Of a DNA stretch of 64,000 nucleotides, positions 44,583-56,342 are shown in pieces (position 1 is the first letter of the stretch; every line of letters begins with the position of its first letter). Source of the stretch: Drechmeria coniospora (Eukaryota > Ascomycota > Sordariomycetes > Hypocreales > Ophiocordycipitaceae); NCBI RefSeq assembly GCF_001625195.1, contig NC_054389.1:6320520-6384519 (forward strand), written 5' to 3'. A program made the position numbers and the translations under genes. A model generated the notes under the pieces. The model was not told the origin of the DNA and made no database searches. It saw only the letters and a list, made by a program, of their open reading frames with translations.

Positions 44583-45345
44583 TGTGGCGGTATCAAGGCG
44601 AATCAGTGGCGGGGGGGCCTAGGAGGTGAGAGGAGGTTTGAGGATGCGAAGCGTGTCGTGAAATGTGAGCAACGATGGTGGTTCCAGCTTCCAGAGCCAA
44701 GTTTGGAGCTGCTTGCAAAATGGCCAGTGCTGATTGGACTATCGGGTGAACTTCGGTTGAAACAAGTCTGTATGTACTGGACATCCGCAAATCAATTGAG
44801 TAATTCTGTAATAAGTACTGAGTACTCCGTTCGGTGTACATTATCTTGACATTCGATAGGTACATGGTACTTGTACATGTCACTGACAAGTTGCTCCAAG
44901 GGTCAGCAAGTACGGAGTTGTATACAGTCACTTGACAAAAGTGACGATTCAGGTTTGGTAGCGCAGCTCTTACAAATTGAATCGACATTTTTGCCACCCC
45001 ACTGTTGAAGTACTTGCAAGTACTCCGTACTTACGTAAGTAGAGTCTGACGAGGAGTGAACAAAGCCGTATTACCTACCCGGTACTGAACCCAACATCAT
45101 AAGAAACAACATCATGACGTCCTGACGGCCGCTGGCAAAGCTGTATGTAAAATCCAACTTCCTTCCATGTCTTCCTGTCTGTCTTTTACGTCTCAGTTTT
45201 CCCGCAAGTCGGATGCCTTCTTCTCCCGGGCGATACTTTTGGCGGGAAGCGTTTCCTGTTCTGCCTGGGATTCGACCTAGCTATGCTGGCAGTCATGTTG
45301 CCACCATGACTACATCCACACACACCCATCCATCGAGTGTTCATA
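44583..45345. other. Intergenic, nuo-24 promoter side
   Basis: A 763-bp gap with both neighbours on the minus strand. It contains the nuo-24 promoter and the 3' end of the FAD oxidoreductase. GTAC words cluster at 44810-44910 and 45005-45050 (for example GCAAGTACTCCGTAC). No gene is supported. Confidence 0.6.
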
Positions 45346-46870
45346 TCAAAGTGGAATCCTAGCAATTCCATCCTCCACTGTTCTCGGCAACGCCATCGTC
45401 CTCGCTTCCTCTGCTCTCTCGTCGGTCACGAGCCATTCGATGGGCACCTCCACACCCCCTTCCTTACCCATCATCTGTTCCGCCACCGCAATTCCGCACC
45501 TCGCCGCCCTTGGCATCCCGTGACCAGTGTATCCCGCACTGATCCAGAGCCCGTCGTCACCGTCCTCGGCGCCGCTGAGGGAGCAGGGCACTCGGCCGAC
45601 CCACGGCTGGTTGTCCCTCGAGTAGCCCATGATGCCGGTCCACTCGGACGATGCCTCGAGCTCCTCCGGATCCGACCCAGCTCCCGGTAGCAGCTTGACG
45701 GCGTGGTGGAGGCCTCGGCGGAGTGCCCTGCTGATGCGTGGGTTGATGGAGTCGTCCCGCGAGACGCCCTCCTCACCGCCCGGCGCAGCGAATCGCGCAC
45801 CTCCAAGGATGAGTGGTCCGTAGTTCAAATCCGCATCCCCGTGAACCCCCTTGTCGCCACGGTCAACAAGGTAGTGATCGGAGCCACTGGCGAGCCATAC
45901 GTGGCTGTGCGGGAGAAGTTCCGCCCCTTGCGGCGGCCGCAGCGCGCAGATTTGGCCCCTGACCGGCACGATGAGGCCTGTCATCCTCGGCAGTAGGAAC
46001 GACGTGTAGCCGTTGCTCGCAAGGAGGACTTGGCGTGCGGCGAGCTGACCCCGCGGCGTGTGCACTATCCATGAGGCGCCCACTTTCTGTAGATGCGTCA
46101 CTGGCGTGTTGGTCTGCAGGTTAAAGGCGAGCTGGCCGCCATCGTCGTCCAGTAGCCGCTCCAGCACCCAGGCGACAAGCTTGTACGGCCAGCACTTGGC
46201 CGCGTTGGGCTGGAAGACGGCCCCCAGGGCTTCGGGAACGCGGAGCCTGTCGGCGAGGTCACGCCTGTCGACGACAAGCGCTGCCTTGTCCCGCAGGTCC
46301 GGATGTCGCTTGAGGCGCTCAATTCGCGCTTTGGCTGCATCGAGGAGCTGCTGGTTGAAGAATGCGTGCACGCCGCCGACGATTTGCCAGTCGCAGGCGA
46401 TGTCATGTTCGGCGACGAGGTCCCTGATGAGGTGGAAGGTCGCGAGCTCGAAGCGGGCGATGCTCGGGCTCGTGTTCCACACGCCAGGCTGACAGTGGCC
46501 GCCGTTCTGCCCCCCCAGCCAAAGTCGAGTTAGCAGGGCCCATCTGGATCGAGGGGCAATTTCATCACCACACGCAGTGGAGGTGAAAAGGATTGATGAA
46601 CGGAAGTGCCAGACGTACCCTCCCTGTGGCTCCCCAGCACGCCTCCCTCGCCTCCAACATCAGGACAGATCGGCCGCCGGCCACCAGCTCCCTCGCGGCA
46701 AAGGCGCCTGTGATGCCGCTCCCTACAACGACAACGTCTGCCGTCAGCGGCAGCTTCTCCGTCGTGCGGTGGCCCAGCAGCTTCTCCGACGGGTGACGGA
46801 GCCAGTAGGAACGCGTGCTGTTCGGCGACGGGAGCTCAGCCTGACCATCCTGCGTCGAGATGCCCGTCAT
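45346..46870 (-). CDS. FAD-dependent oxidoreductase, DAO family
   Basis: Exons 46870-46619 and 46506-45346 encode 470 residues. The Rossmann FAD motif is DVVVVGSGITGAFAARELV with G50-x-G52-x-x-G55, followed by SVLMLEARE. The intron (46507-46618, donor GTACGT, branch GCTAAC, acceptor GGCAG) divides GATGR from NGGHCQPG, the FAD-contact signature of the group resembling bacterial gamma-glutamylputrescine oxidases. The C-terminal part has WTGIMGYSRDNQPWVGRVP and WISAGYTGHGMPRAARCG, again typical of D-amino-acid-oxidase-like enzymes. The likely reaction is oxidation of an amine or amino acid with release of hydrogen peroxide. The substrate is unknown. No secretion or targeting signal is evident. 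The start is the first in-frame ATG. Directly before it lies an ATC trinucleotide repeat. Confidence 0.88.
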
Positions 46871-46893
46871 GATGATGGTGATGATGATGATGG

Positions 46894-46936
<43 letters not shown>
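46868..46936. repeat. (GAT)n/(ATC)n microsatellite touching the start codon
   Basis: About 69 bp of nearly pure GAT on the plus strand (ATC on the coding strand), with a few GGT interruptions. It ends at the ATG of the FAD oxidoreductase. It is most likely transcribed as the 5' leader. Confidence 0.93.
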
Positions 46937-48200
46937 AGTTCGATATTCGTGTGTGTGTGCACATGTCAAGGGGGCTTGGATGCCGATGAAACGACAGCCA
47001 TGAAATGCCGCACCGCCGTCGATTTCAAGTTGGGGAGTGAACAAGGGAGTACACGTTTTCGTAATCCGGCTGCGCGTCACGGGACGAAGGAAGACTACGA
47101 ATATGCGTACGCATGGAGACAGTGGTGGTGGTAGCTGGTATCATACCGCTAGTATCTACCTACCTAGCTATTACATCAACCGCAGTACCCAACTCACTAC
47201 CTCCTGCTATACAATGCCTACGAACCACGTTGTGTCGAACAGCTACGGCGACAGTCATCTAGGGCAGCGACCCCTCCGTCACGTCACCTCGTCCCTGGTC
47301 GTGCCCCGTCACAATGTACGCTTCCACTCCACTCGCGACGAAGAGCGCGGGGGTAATCGTCATAACATGTTCATCCCATTTCGTGCGTCGTAAGCATCAT
47401 CAGCACAGATCAGATCGGCTACCCCGGCTGGGGTGCCTCCAAGATGCGTGTGCGCCGACGAGCTCTTCTACCAATATCATCCCATCCACCTTTCCTGCCA
47501 CCCCCCAAGCCTTCACACGTACATGGTCCCAAGCCAGGGTGGGAAGGCGGTCCATCTGAGCCGACATCCTGGCATTCACCCTTCCTCCTCTCCTCCGCCA
47601 GACGGTTTGTTTTGTCTTGCCGTTGTTTCCTCGAGCCATGAGGCTCATCTAGTTTGTCTATGTGTCGGACTGCCATCCTCCTCAACCGACGATATTCTGT
47701 ACATGCAGCAGCCCATCAACCAATGATCGAGACGCAGCCCACCGCAGTGATAGTTCGATGGCGACGACGCTTGGCAAGGCGCACCATCATCCGAGATGGA
47801 GCTCCCCTCCGCAAGCACGCCGCTCGAGAATCAGGACATTCCTTACATGTTGAAGTACCTCCTCGTTGCCCAAAACGAGGCAAATTTCACACGCGAACAA
47901 AAGAAAGGTTGTTGCCAATGTCATGCGTCGTCGTTGCCTCGTCGTGCGTGCTGAAAGAATGAAAAGAAAACAGTTCAAGTCGCGTTGGCTCTCGCAGGGG
48001 TTCGTCCTTTGTCCCCTGCCGATCAAAGTGATCGACCCGCAAACTCCAATTCCGGCTGATGCATGTATCCGCGCCCATGTTCCCCGACGCTCTCGCGCCG
48101 GGCGATGCAAGCACCGATCGCTCAACAATACCTCCTGGACATATCCAGAGCAGTGAAATAAGCTGCCGCTGCGTCGGTCAACCTCCGTACCGTATCGTCC
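46937..48200. other. Intergenic, FAD oxidoreductase promoter side to SWE1 3' end
   Basis: About 1.3 kb, with both neighbours on the minus strand. It includes the promoter of the FAD oxidoreductase and the 3' region of SWE1. Open frames are short and overlapping. No repeats of note and no RNA genes are seen. Confidence 0.55.
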
Positions 48201-51200
48201 CTACACGTCCGTCATTTCCGTATCGCCATCCATGGCGATGGATACTGGGAAAACCTCGGCCGACCCCCAGTTGCCCTCGTAGACGGTGGCCGGGGCGCTT
48301 CGGTGATCCGCAACCCACCGCAGGCCCTCGAGGTTGAGCACCTGGTCGATGAGAGGTCGGTCCGCGGGAGACTCGGCTGTCATCCACCTCACGATCGAGT
48401 CGAGCGAGCTCGGGTGGAAGGCCTCGACCATGAAGGCGGGCGGCATCTGCTGCTCCGATCGCTTGAACGATGCGCCAAAGACGTTGCCGGTGCCGTGGAC
48501 GCACTCGGCCTGGAGCTCGTCGCTGTGGGAAGACGGATTGCCGGTGGCGTCTCGCTGGACCTCGATCGACGGCGTCCAGGTGAGGCTCGGAACTTCGGAA
48601 AGGTCCCCGGACCTCAAGGCGATCCAGGTGGGCCCGTTGTCGGGGAGCACCACGTTCGCCGCCGTCTCAAGCGTCATGAGGCCGAGGGAGAAGACGTCGG
48701 CAGCTTGCCCGGCCGTGCCTCGCAACATCTCGGGCGCCATGTACTCGCGGTCGCCCTCGACGTCGATGCCCTCCGCCGACGAGCACGGTTGGGCGAGGCC
48801 AAAGTCTCCAATCTTCAGTGCCCCCTCGAAGGTGATGAGGATATTGGCCGGCTTCATATCGAGGTGCATGAATCCGGCATCGTGGATCTCCTTCAAGCCC
48901 TGCGTGGAGACGAATCGTCAGCATCATCCTGCGCGTTCCGGTCAGAGAGGCGCCGCCTACCAAGCAGAGATCCTGGAGGACCTTAAAGATGCGGAAGTCA
49001 TCCAATCGCCCGCCTCGGCCAACGTTGCCCAAAAAATTATCCAGCGTTCCTTCTTCGCAGAACTCGGTTTGTATATACAAGTGGAAATTGTGCTCCCAGC
49101 TATCGATGTATTGCACCACATGCTCGGCATTGACCAGGGCCTGGAGCGCATGCACCTCGCGGAGCTTCATCTCCCGGTCTCGCGGACCGTGGTACGACTG
49201 CTTGCTCTTCTTGACGGCGAACACCTTGCCCTTTGTCGGACTGCGGGCGGCGCCGTCGTTGGAGGTTGCGATGCCCGTCATGAACACGTTGGCGTGCTCG
49301 AGCTTGGTGACGCGGTAGACAATGGAAAACTCGCCCTTGCCGACCTGCTCGACCTTGTCGAACCTCGAGTAGAGGCTCGCGTCGATGTCGATGCCGCTCA
49401 CCCGACCGTTGACCGGCGTGACGAAGATGCTCGCCGACGAGCGGAAATCGCGCCCCGCCGTCGGCGTGACGGGCGGCGGCATGTTGCTCTCGTTGAAGGG
49501 CTCGGGCGCCTGCGAGATGGACAGGCGGCTGGTGTCGAGGGGAAGCAGGCTCTCCTGGGGCGTCTGGGGAGTCCGTCGTCCGTCGACGGGGCTTGCCGGA
49601 TCGACAGACGCAAGCTTGGTGAACGCGCTCTCCGAGCATTGGACCGACAGAAGCGAGGGCTTGGGGGCGAGCGGCGAGGGCGCCATGAACCCCCGGTGGA
49701 TCCTGGACCGGCTGAAAGACGGACGCGGCGCGAGGCACGGAGTGGGGGACGGCTCGCGGTCGAGGGGAGCCGGTCGACCGGCGCAGGGAGTTTTCGCCGC
49801 ATCGTCCCAATCCTTCGACTCGCACGGCGCCAGCAGGTCCAACGTGGTGCAGGTGGATTCTCGAGACGCGACCGGCTTGACGGCCGAGAGGGGCAGGATG
49901 AAGGTGCGATTCGCGCTCGGGCTCTCCAGCGACTTCTCGCTGAGGTTGCTCAGGCTCGGAGTCAGCGTGTTCTTGGTCGGCGTGGGCGGCGCGTAGCCCT
50001 CGGCGCCGTTGGACAGATCACCGGATTCGCCCAGCATGGGTTCGCCCAGGCTGTGGTCGCCGAGGGCAGGCTCGCCGAGGGCAGGCTCGCCGAGGACGGC
50101 ATCGCCGAGCAGCATGCGGTCCTCGCCGTCCTGGCTGAGAAGGCTCGCGCGACGAGACTTTTGCATCGCCGAGCCGCGCTGGAAGATGGAGAGGCCCTTG
50201 GCCGGCTGGCCGAACGCGTCGGCGGACCTGCTGGCCGGTCGGTTGAAGGGCGTCGATGGCATGCCGGCAAACGAGTTCCGATTGTTGCCCTTGCGCTTCA
50301 TGACGCTGCCTGCCGGGGGGGGGAAGGTGGCGAAGGGATTCGAGTGCTTCTTGCAAGGCGTGTCCGGGGGCGCAAGCTTGTTCTCGACATCCTCGGGGTT
50401 TCGGTTGACCTTGGAGATCAAGCCGGTGGAGTTGAAGGCGCCGAACCAGAGCTGATGATGGGCGTGGTTCGGGGTCGCGACCGACTTTGAGTTGTCGTTC
50501 ATCGAACGAGCCGTCGGCCGCGTCGCGTTGAGGGGAAGCGAACGGGAGAAGAGGGGCGGCCTGGGCTTCGCGGCCAGCTGGACGGCGGGTGCGTTGGCGG
50601 GCGACTCCTCCGTCAGGCTGTTGCCCGACGACGAGGTGGTCAGGGACTTGGAGAGCGGGTGCGGCTGGTGACCCTTGCCGTCCATGGGGTGGGCCGAGGC
50701 GCTCGGAAGAGAGGTGCCGGACGAGAAGGGGCTGTCCCTCGCAACTTGGGGCGGCAGAAAATGATCGGTGGACAGGCGAGGCCGGTGACGAGCGGGAGTG
50801 GAGGACTCGGGGTTCATGTGGGCGAGCTGTCGCTCGCCCGTCCTCCGTCCCCACGACCCCTTGTCTCCATATCGCTGCTGCAAGGTGGACCTTCGAAGGG
50901 ACGAGGACCGCCTGGGGAGGTTGGACATGGGCGTCGGGGATGCGCGCGGATCACGCGGCGACGCCGGCCCGTCGACGCCGGCCTCGAAGTCGGCCGTCAG
51001 CTCGTATTCCGGCTGCGCGTCCTCGTGGATGTCGAAGCTCTGCGAGGGACCGATGCCGGCGGTGGCGGCGGCGGCAGCGGCGCCGAATATGTTGAAGTCC
51101 TCGGACTGGCCGAGCGCGGGGATGCCGTGCAGGCTACGCCGCTTGGCGACGGGACTACCTTGGTTTGGGTGGTCGAGGTTCATCGTCGCATCACTGCGCT

Positions 51201-51927
51201 TCAGTGCGCCCGTCGTCGAGACCATGTACAGTTCACTGTTGGCGTCCAGCGCTTTCAAGAACGAATACTGCGAAGCGGAGCCCGAGACGTCGAGGTGGAC
51301 GCTGTGGCGGTTGGATTTCTCGGAATGCTTGCGCGAGGTCGAATCCGGGAGACTGTAGGATGTGCTCTCCCGTGCCTGGTCCTGCGCCGATGGCCGAGAG
51401 ACGGCGGCGGGCGGCTCGGGCGAAGATGAGAAAGGGGGGGACGAGGAGGGCGACGAGGAAGGGAGGGCCGCGTTGACGGCGGCGGCCGGCGCGGCGTTCA
51501 AGGCACGCTTCAAAGGGCTCTTGGGGGAGATGCGCGGCCTCGCGAGCGGGCGAGACGAGGGCGACGTTGTCTTGGTGGATTTGGCCGACCGCAGCGAGAG
51601 CTTGACGCTAGGGCGGAGAGGGGTGAAGATGGAGGACTGGTAGGAGGTCGAAGCATGCATGGAGGTGACAGCCGGCGGAGCTGTCTGAGGATGCGATGGC
51701 GAAAGATGAGGCCTATGCGGTGTTGGGCCGAATCGTCGACAGGGTGATAGGGGCGCAGTCTGGTGCGAAGCATCGGAGCTCTGCGAGCTTGTGCGGGACA
51801 GGAACTTGGACGGAGATCTCGAGATGGAGCGTCGCAGGTTGCGGACGGCCGACGTCACGTCCATATGATGGGCGTGGGTGGGCGACGGCAGGGCCAGAGT
51901 GCCTCCGCCGCCGTTGGAGAAAGACAT
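48201..51927 (-). CDS. SWE1: Wee1-family mitosis inhibitor kinase
   Basis: Exons 51927-48961 and 48899-48201 encode 1221 residues. Wee1/Swe1 phosphorylates the inhibitory tyrosine of the cyclin-dependent kinase and delays mitosis, acting in the nucleus and at the bud neck or septum. About 850 N-terminal residues are disordered, Ser/Pro-rich and full of possible phosphorylation sites, as expected for a regulated Swe1. They include a tandem LGEPA-type repeat. The kinase domain runs from about 855. It has the glycine loop VGKGEFSIVYRV (862-873), the VFAVKK lysine (906), HLDMKPANI with catalytic Asp1003, and GDFGLAQP with Asp1021. DREYMAPEML is the activation-segment end, and DVFSLGLMTLE follows. 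HLDMKPAN instead of HRDLKPEN is a Wee1 mark. The 61-nt intron (48900-48960, donor GTAGGC, branch GCTGAC) is phase 0. A 718-codon antisense frame here is a shadow. Confidence 0.92.
50025..50114 (-). repeat. LGEPA tandem repeat in the SWE1 N-terminal region
   Basis: The coding strand encodes five-residue units of the form Leu-Gly-Glu/Asp-x-x (LGDAV, LGEPA, LGEPA, LGDHS, LGEPM, LGESG). The nucleotide repeat is partly exact (GCCGAGGGCAGGCTC occurs twice in a row on the plus strand). The reading frame is kept. Confidence 0.85.
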
Positions 51928-54234
51928 TGTGCTGCGGTGGAATGGGACGCAATAGTCGCTTCGGGGCTGTGCGGGGGTGGAGGGGGGTGTGGTGAAAAGG
52001 CAGAGGTATTGAAAGGGCAGACGTATAGGGGATGCAGCTCGTTCTCTGACATGAGACCAGAACGGAGAGAGAAGGAGGAGGAGGAGGACGACGATGGCCT
52101 GAATGGGGTCGAGCTCGAGCGTTCTTAGGTGGTGCCGACGTGCAGTGAAGGGACAAGAGGACCGAGGTCGACGGGTTCGTTGGCGCAGGTTTCGCAGTCG
52201 ACAGCCAGTCCGTCAGTGCATGTGGTCGCCGGGTTGTGCGTCGAACGATCGCAGGAGGGAGGGCCCTTTTTGGGTTGGAACGACGGGGGTGGGGGGGGGG
52301 GGGGGGAGAGGGCAGCAAGCTGTCGTGTCCCGAGGCTGTCTCGCCTGCTTGCCAGCCTTATCCCATGACTTGGGGGGTGCGGGCGGCTCGAAGGAAGCTG
52401 CGGCGAAGGCGTCGGCGGCAGCGATGGGCAGGCAGCCAAGGTTGGCAAGACCGACTTGGGTGCGCTCGTGGATGCGAGTGTGATGATGATGACGGCCAGC
52501 CTGGAGGAGCGGGCGGCTATAACATAGGCTTCGTGCGTGCGGCTTGTATATGCCGTCTCGCTCTCGGACTGATATCGTGCTCTCGGTATGCACGCCGTTA
52601 TGCGTTCACCGAGCAAAGCACCACGACAGCTTCGTTCTGACTCGGCTGACGCTGCAGGATGCGCAACTGTTCCCCCACTCAACGCATAGCGCGCGCGCGC
52701 ACGGGTCGTTTGCTCGCGGCAAGTCCGGGTGACTCAACGACGTCAGAAAGGATGGAATAGGCCGTGGCGAGCAAAACACACAAGAAGGAGGGGAGGAATG
52801 TGAAGAATGCGAGGAGGCGGTCGCGTGGAAAAGTTGGGTCAAGATCGTGCGAGGACTAGCGGCAGTAGCTCCTCAGGTATTACCTGCTCTGCTCGAACGA
52901 GTCGTACGGTAGTCTCTGCTCGGCCGGCGGAGGACGGGGGGACTCGAGGGAATAGTTCGTTGGCAATGGTGGTGGGCGGTGGTGGGTGGTGGTCTCCAAC
53001 TCGTTCTCAGCACGCCCGACGAGGGTGCACGTCGGCTCCCGGATCGGTCGCAGCACAGCTTGGGGCAAGATGCGCCAGTCGCGCCTGGCGGCGGGACGCA
53101 TTGTTTACGCTCTTACTTGATACGGCTAGCGCGACGCGTTGAGACGCGTTCTCTCTCTCGTCTCCTCGTCCCCATCGGGATAGGTGAATGGGATGGGATA
53201 GACTCACCCCTCTTCCTTCGTCCCCCTCCCTCCCCCCCCCCATTCCCCCCATGCCACGCCATGCCTCATGGAACCCGAGGAACGACGACCTTTTGGTTGC
53301 AAGCGTGGGCGCCGTCACTGTTTGTCACCAGCCAGAAGGTCGGTGGTGGCAGCGAGGACAAGACATTGCATTGCTGCCTGGCTTGCCCGGCCCCCGTCCA
53401 CTGCAAAGTTTGTACCTGCGTCAGGACTTACTCACAGTAGGAGGTACTTACTACAGTGGGTAATCAATGTACATGCACATGCCCAGGATATGCTCACGGT
53501 ACTTGTACAGTATGTGGACGTACCTCTCCGATGAGCTAACCAGGCTTCAGGACCGGCAGTGATGCTCTGGTGGATGTACTTATGGCCTGCTGCTCAGACA
53601 TTCTCGGAACAATAACAATGGTTGGCCTCGAATGCGGGATCCGAAATGATGCTGTGCCGCCATGTGGCGGTGTTGAGGTGATGCGACGAAACGACTGCCA
53701 CGAACAGGGTGCCGCACCTTGCAGCCGTGACTTGCGAGGACATCTGCGGAGTGCACGAACGGAGTACCTGTGCAGCCGGCGTACAGAGCCGGTAGCGCTT
53801 GAGACCGGCGAGGCGCAGCGCATCGTGGACGCGAGGCAGGCCTTTTTTTGGCCACGGGCTGCGAGGCGGACGCCTGAACCTATGGTGCCCGCCCTCCATG
53901 AACCCCCCACGACGCATGCGCTGCCTGCAGGGGCCGGCCCGAGGCCATGACCAGGCCGGCCGGCATCCAGCCAGCCCAGTGCAAAGGGCGGCTCGCAAGG
54001 AGCGAGGCAGCATATTACTTGCAGCAGGCGTATGTCCTTGTGTTACAAGTTGGGCACAGGTTCAAGTACGGCAAGTGTACTCTGTACGTGAACAGTACAT
54101 GACAGGCACATCGAAGCGCCCATGTGTACTCCGTACATGTGAGTGAACGCGCTTCCGCGTGCCTCATGGCGACGATAAGAAGGAGCGGCAACTGAGACGT
54201 GGGATGTACTGTAGGATCTGCAAAGGGACGTAGA

Positions 54235-54255
54235 ACGTGGGACGTGGGACGTGGG
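54235..54255 (+). repeat. Three ACGTGGG units
   Basis: Three perfect 7-bp ACGTGGG units in a row, with a further single copy at 54197-54203. They lie in the gene-poor region. Confidence 0.9.
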
Positions 54256-56324
54256 AGTTTTGCGTCGGTGTCCATGTCTTTGTCTGTGCTGTGTCTCCTC
54301 TGCCGCCGACACACCGCCCGCACGGCACCGCATGATGAAAAAGCAATGGGAAAAGGGTAGTTGAGGTACAATTACGAAGGGCTTTTTTGTGCTGCAAGTA
54401 CCATCTACATGTACATGTAAGTGCTCAGTTCTCAGTGCACGTACCTATACATCCACTGTACATATGTGCATCTACGGAGTACAAGTTCCTGCATACTTGA
54501 GCGGCACTTGTGCGAGTACCATGGAAGTGAACAAGTTAAGCAGGCAGGTGCAGTGACTTGTTGTGCAGTGCATGCGCTCCGTACTTTGTACAAGCAAGTA
54601 TGAGATGTACGGAGTCCTGTAGGTACTTGTGCACGTACATGTACTTACATGTCGACGACGGAGTAGAATGATCTGCACTAATATTACTACTCCGAATCAA
54701 CCTCGACACCGAGCCGATCGGCACTTGAGAGGTAGAGCACAAGTATTACTGTACGCTGCAAGTACTGTAGACCAGAGCAGGCCGACCAGTCGTGGCAGTT
54801 CAGCCAGCCCGTGCCTGACGCCGCAGCTGGTACCTGCATGAGCGGGGAGCCGCGAAACCCCCCTGTGAACTTGGCGGCAGCAAGGGCCCTTCCTTCGCCT
54901 CCTGCACCTTCACAAGCAGTCCGCCATGTTGTAGCGCTTGTGGTTCGTCGTCGTATTGGTGGTGGATGGGTGGGCTGGTGGTGTGGGTGTTGCATATCTA
55001 CGAAGCGTTCGAGTAATTAGGTACATGTATCTGCATGGAGCAATACCACTCTGCTCGAGTACATTGCCTACGACGAGCGCAAGCATTTACTAATACGAAT
55101 CAAAATACTTGTAAACAAATAACAAACATGCTCTGTTTTCTTCATTTCCTTCCTCTCCACTGCATTATTCTGCCGCCTGGGCATTAATTTGCACTCAATC
55201 ATAGTTTTATGTCTGTGCCCCCTGTGTTGTGTTTAGCTGCCCCTGCCCGTCCGTCTCCATGTCATTTCGCTTCCCCGTCGATAGTCTGGGGCCGCCCGCC
55301 CGCTCGCTGTCCCTCCCGATTGCCCGACCGCCCGATCAAAAATGGTCAAGTGGTTGGCCATCTGCCAATCCGGGAGGGCGGCAAGGGGGGGGGGGGGGCG
55401 AGGGGGGCGTGCAATCTCGCTCGTTGTTTTGTGATGGATAATGGATAAATTCCGCGACAAGCGTCGACTCATCGCGGGCCTTCTGTCAACAAGAAAGGCC
55501 ACACAGGGAACCACAGCACTACTTGCAAGTACAACTACATGTATTATTACTTACATTACGAGTACAGTAGTAAGTCCAGTTGTACAGTAAGTACAGTAGT
55601 ACAGTTGTGCAGTAAGTACAGTAGTAATTATTTCTGTACTCCGTACTTACACGTAAGTAAGTTTGTGCACTTGCACCCATGCACAGTGGCAAACAGCTAA
55701 GTACATGTACAGAGTACATGACTTCAGGTGCATACCCCAGCGCACCTGCAAGTACGTGTACCACACAACTGAGTATACGAGTATTACCTTGGCACGGCGT
55801 ACTGTCCTGCAGGCGTACAGCTACGTACAGTAAAGGTACTTACTTGCCCTTCGCTTGTTATTACTGACTGCGCAAGTCGATGAATACCAAGCGTTGATAG
55901 CTGGATGCGGCGGGCACAAAGGCACAAGATATGCAGACATGACTTTTGTGCTACACACCATTCCTTTTTTCTTCTTTTTTTCTTGTCCCTTTGTCTTCGG
56001 CATAAATGCAACTGAAACTCTCGGCAGATTTTATGGAACGGCCACTTCGGCTAGCAACAATAATGCAATGTGCACGGGTGCACGGCCAAGCTAGTGTGGG
56101 TCGTGCTGCACTTGCGAATGTAGTTGTACTTACGGATTTCTCCGTACAGTGAGTGCGGATACGTGCACGTGGTACCAGTACCAGTAGTGCAGACGGTGCG
56201 TGCTTGTGCGAAGGTATCCTCGTGCATGCAATTAAGTGCAAGTACAAGTATGCACTGCGTATAATACTGTAATAACCTTACGAGTGCCAATAGGTGGCAA
56301 TTATACATGTACGTGTACTGTACT

Positions 56325-56342
56325 GTACTCCGTACTCCGTAG
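56325..56342. repeat. GTAC lattice, TCC spacer form
   Basis: GTAC at 56325 and 56332 is followed by GTAG at 56339, each separated by TCC. This is the complement-strand form of the 7-bp GTAC-GGA-GTAC arrangement. Confidence 0.88.

Noticed and set aside
48334..50490. 718-codon open frame on the plus strand
   Set aside because: It lies antisense to the SWE1 exons. GC-rich coding DNA often leaves the opposite strand open, and the translation is Arg/Gly/Ala-rich without any domain.
53570..53950. 126-codon frame considered as a small secreted protein
   Set aside because: No signal peptide, non-ATG start, and it overlaps frames on the other strand.
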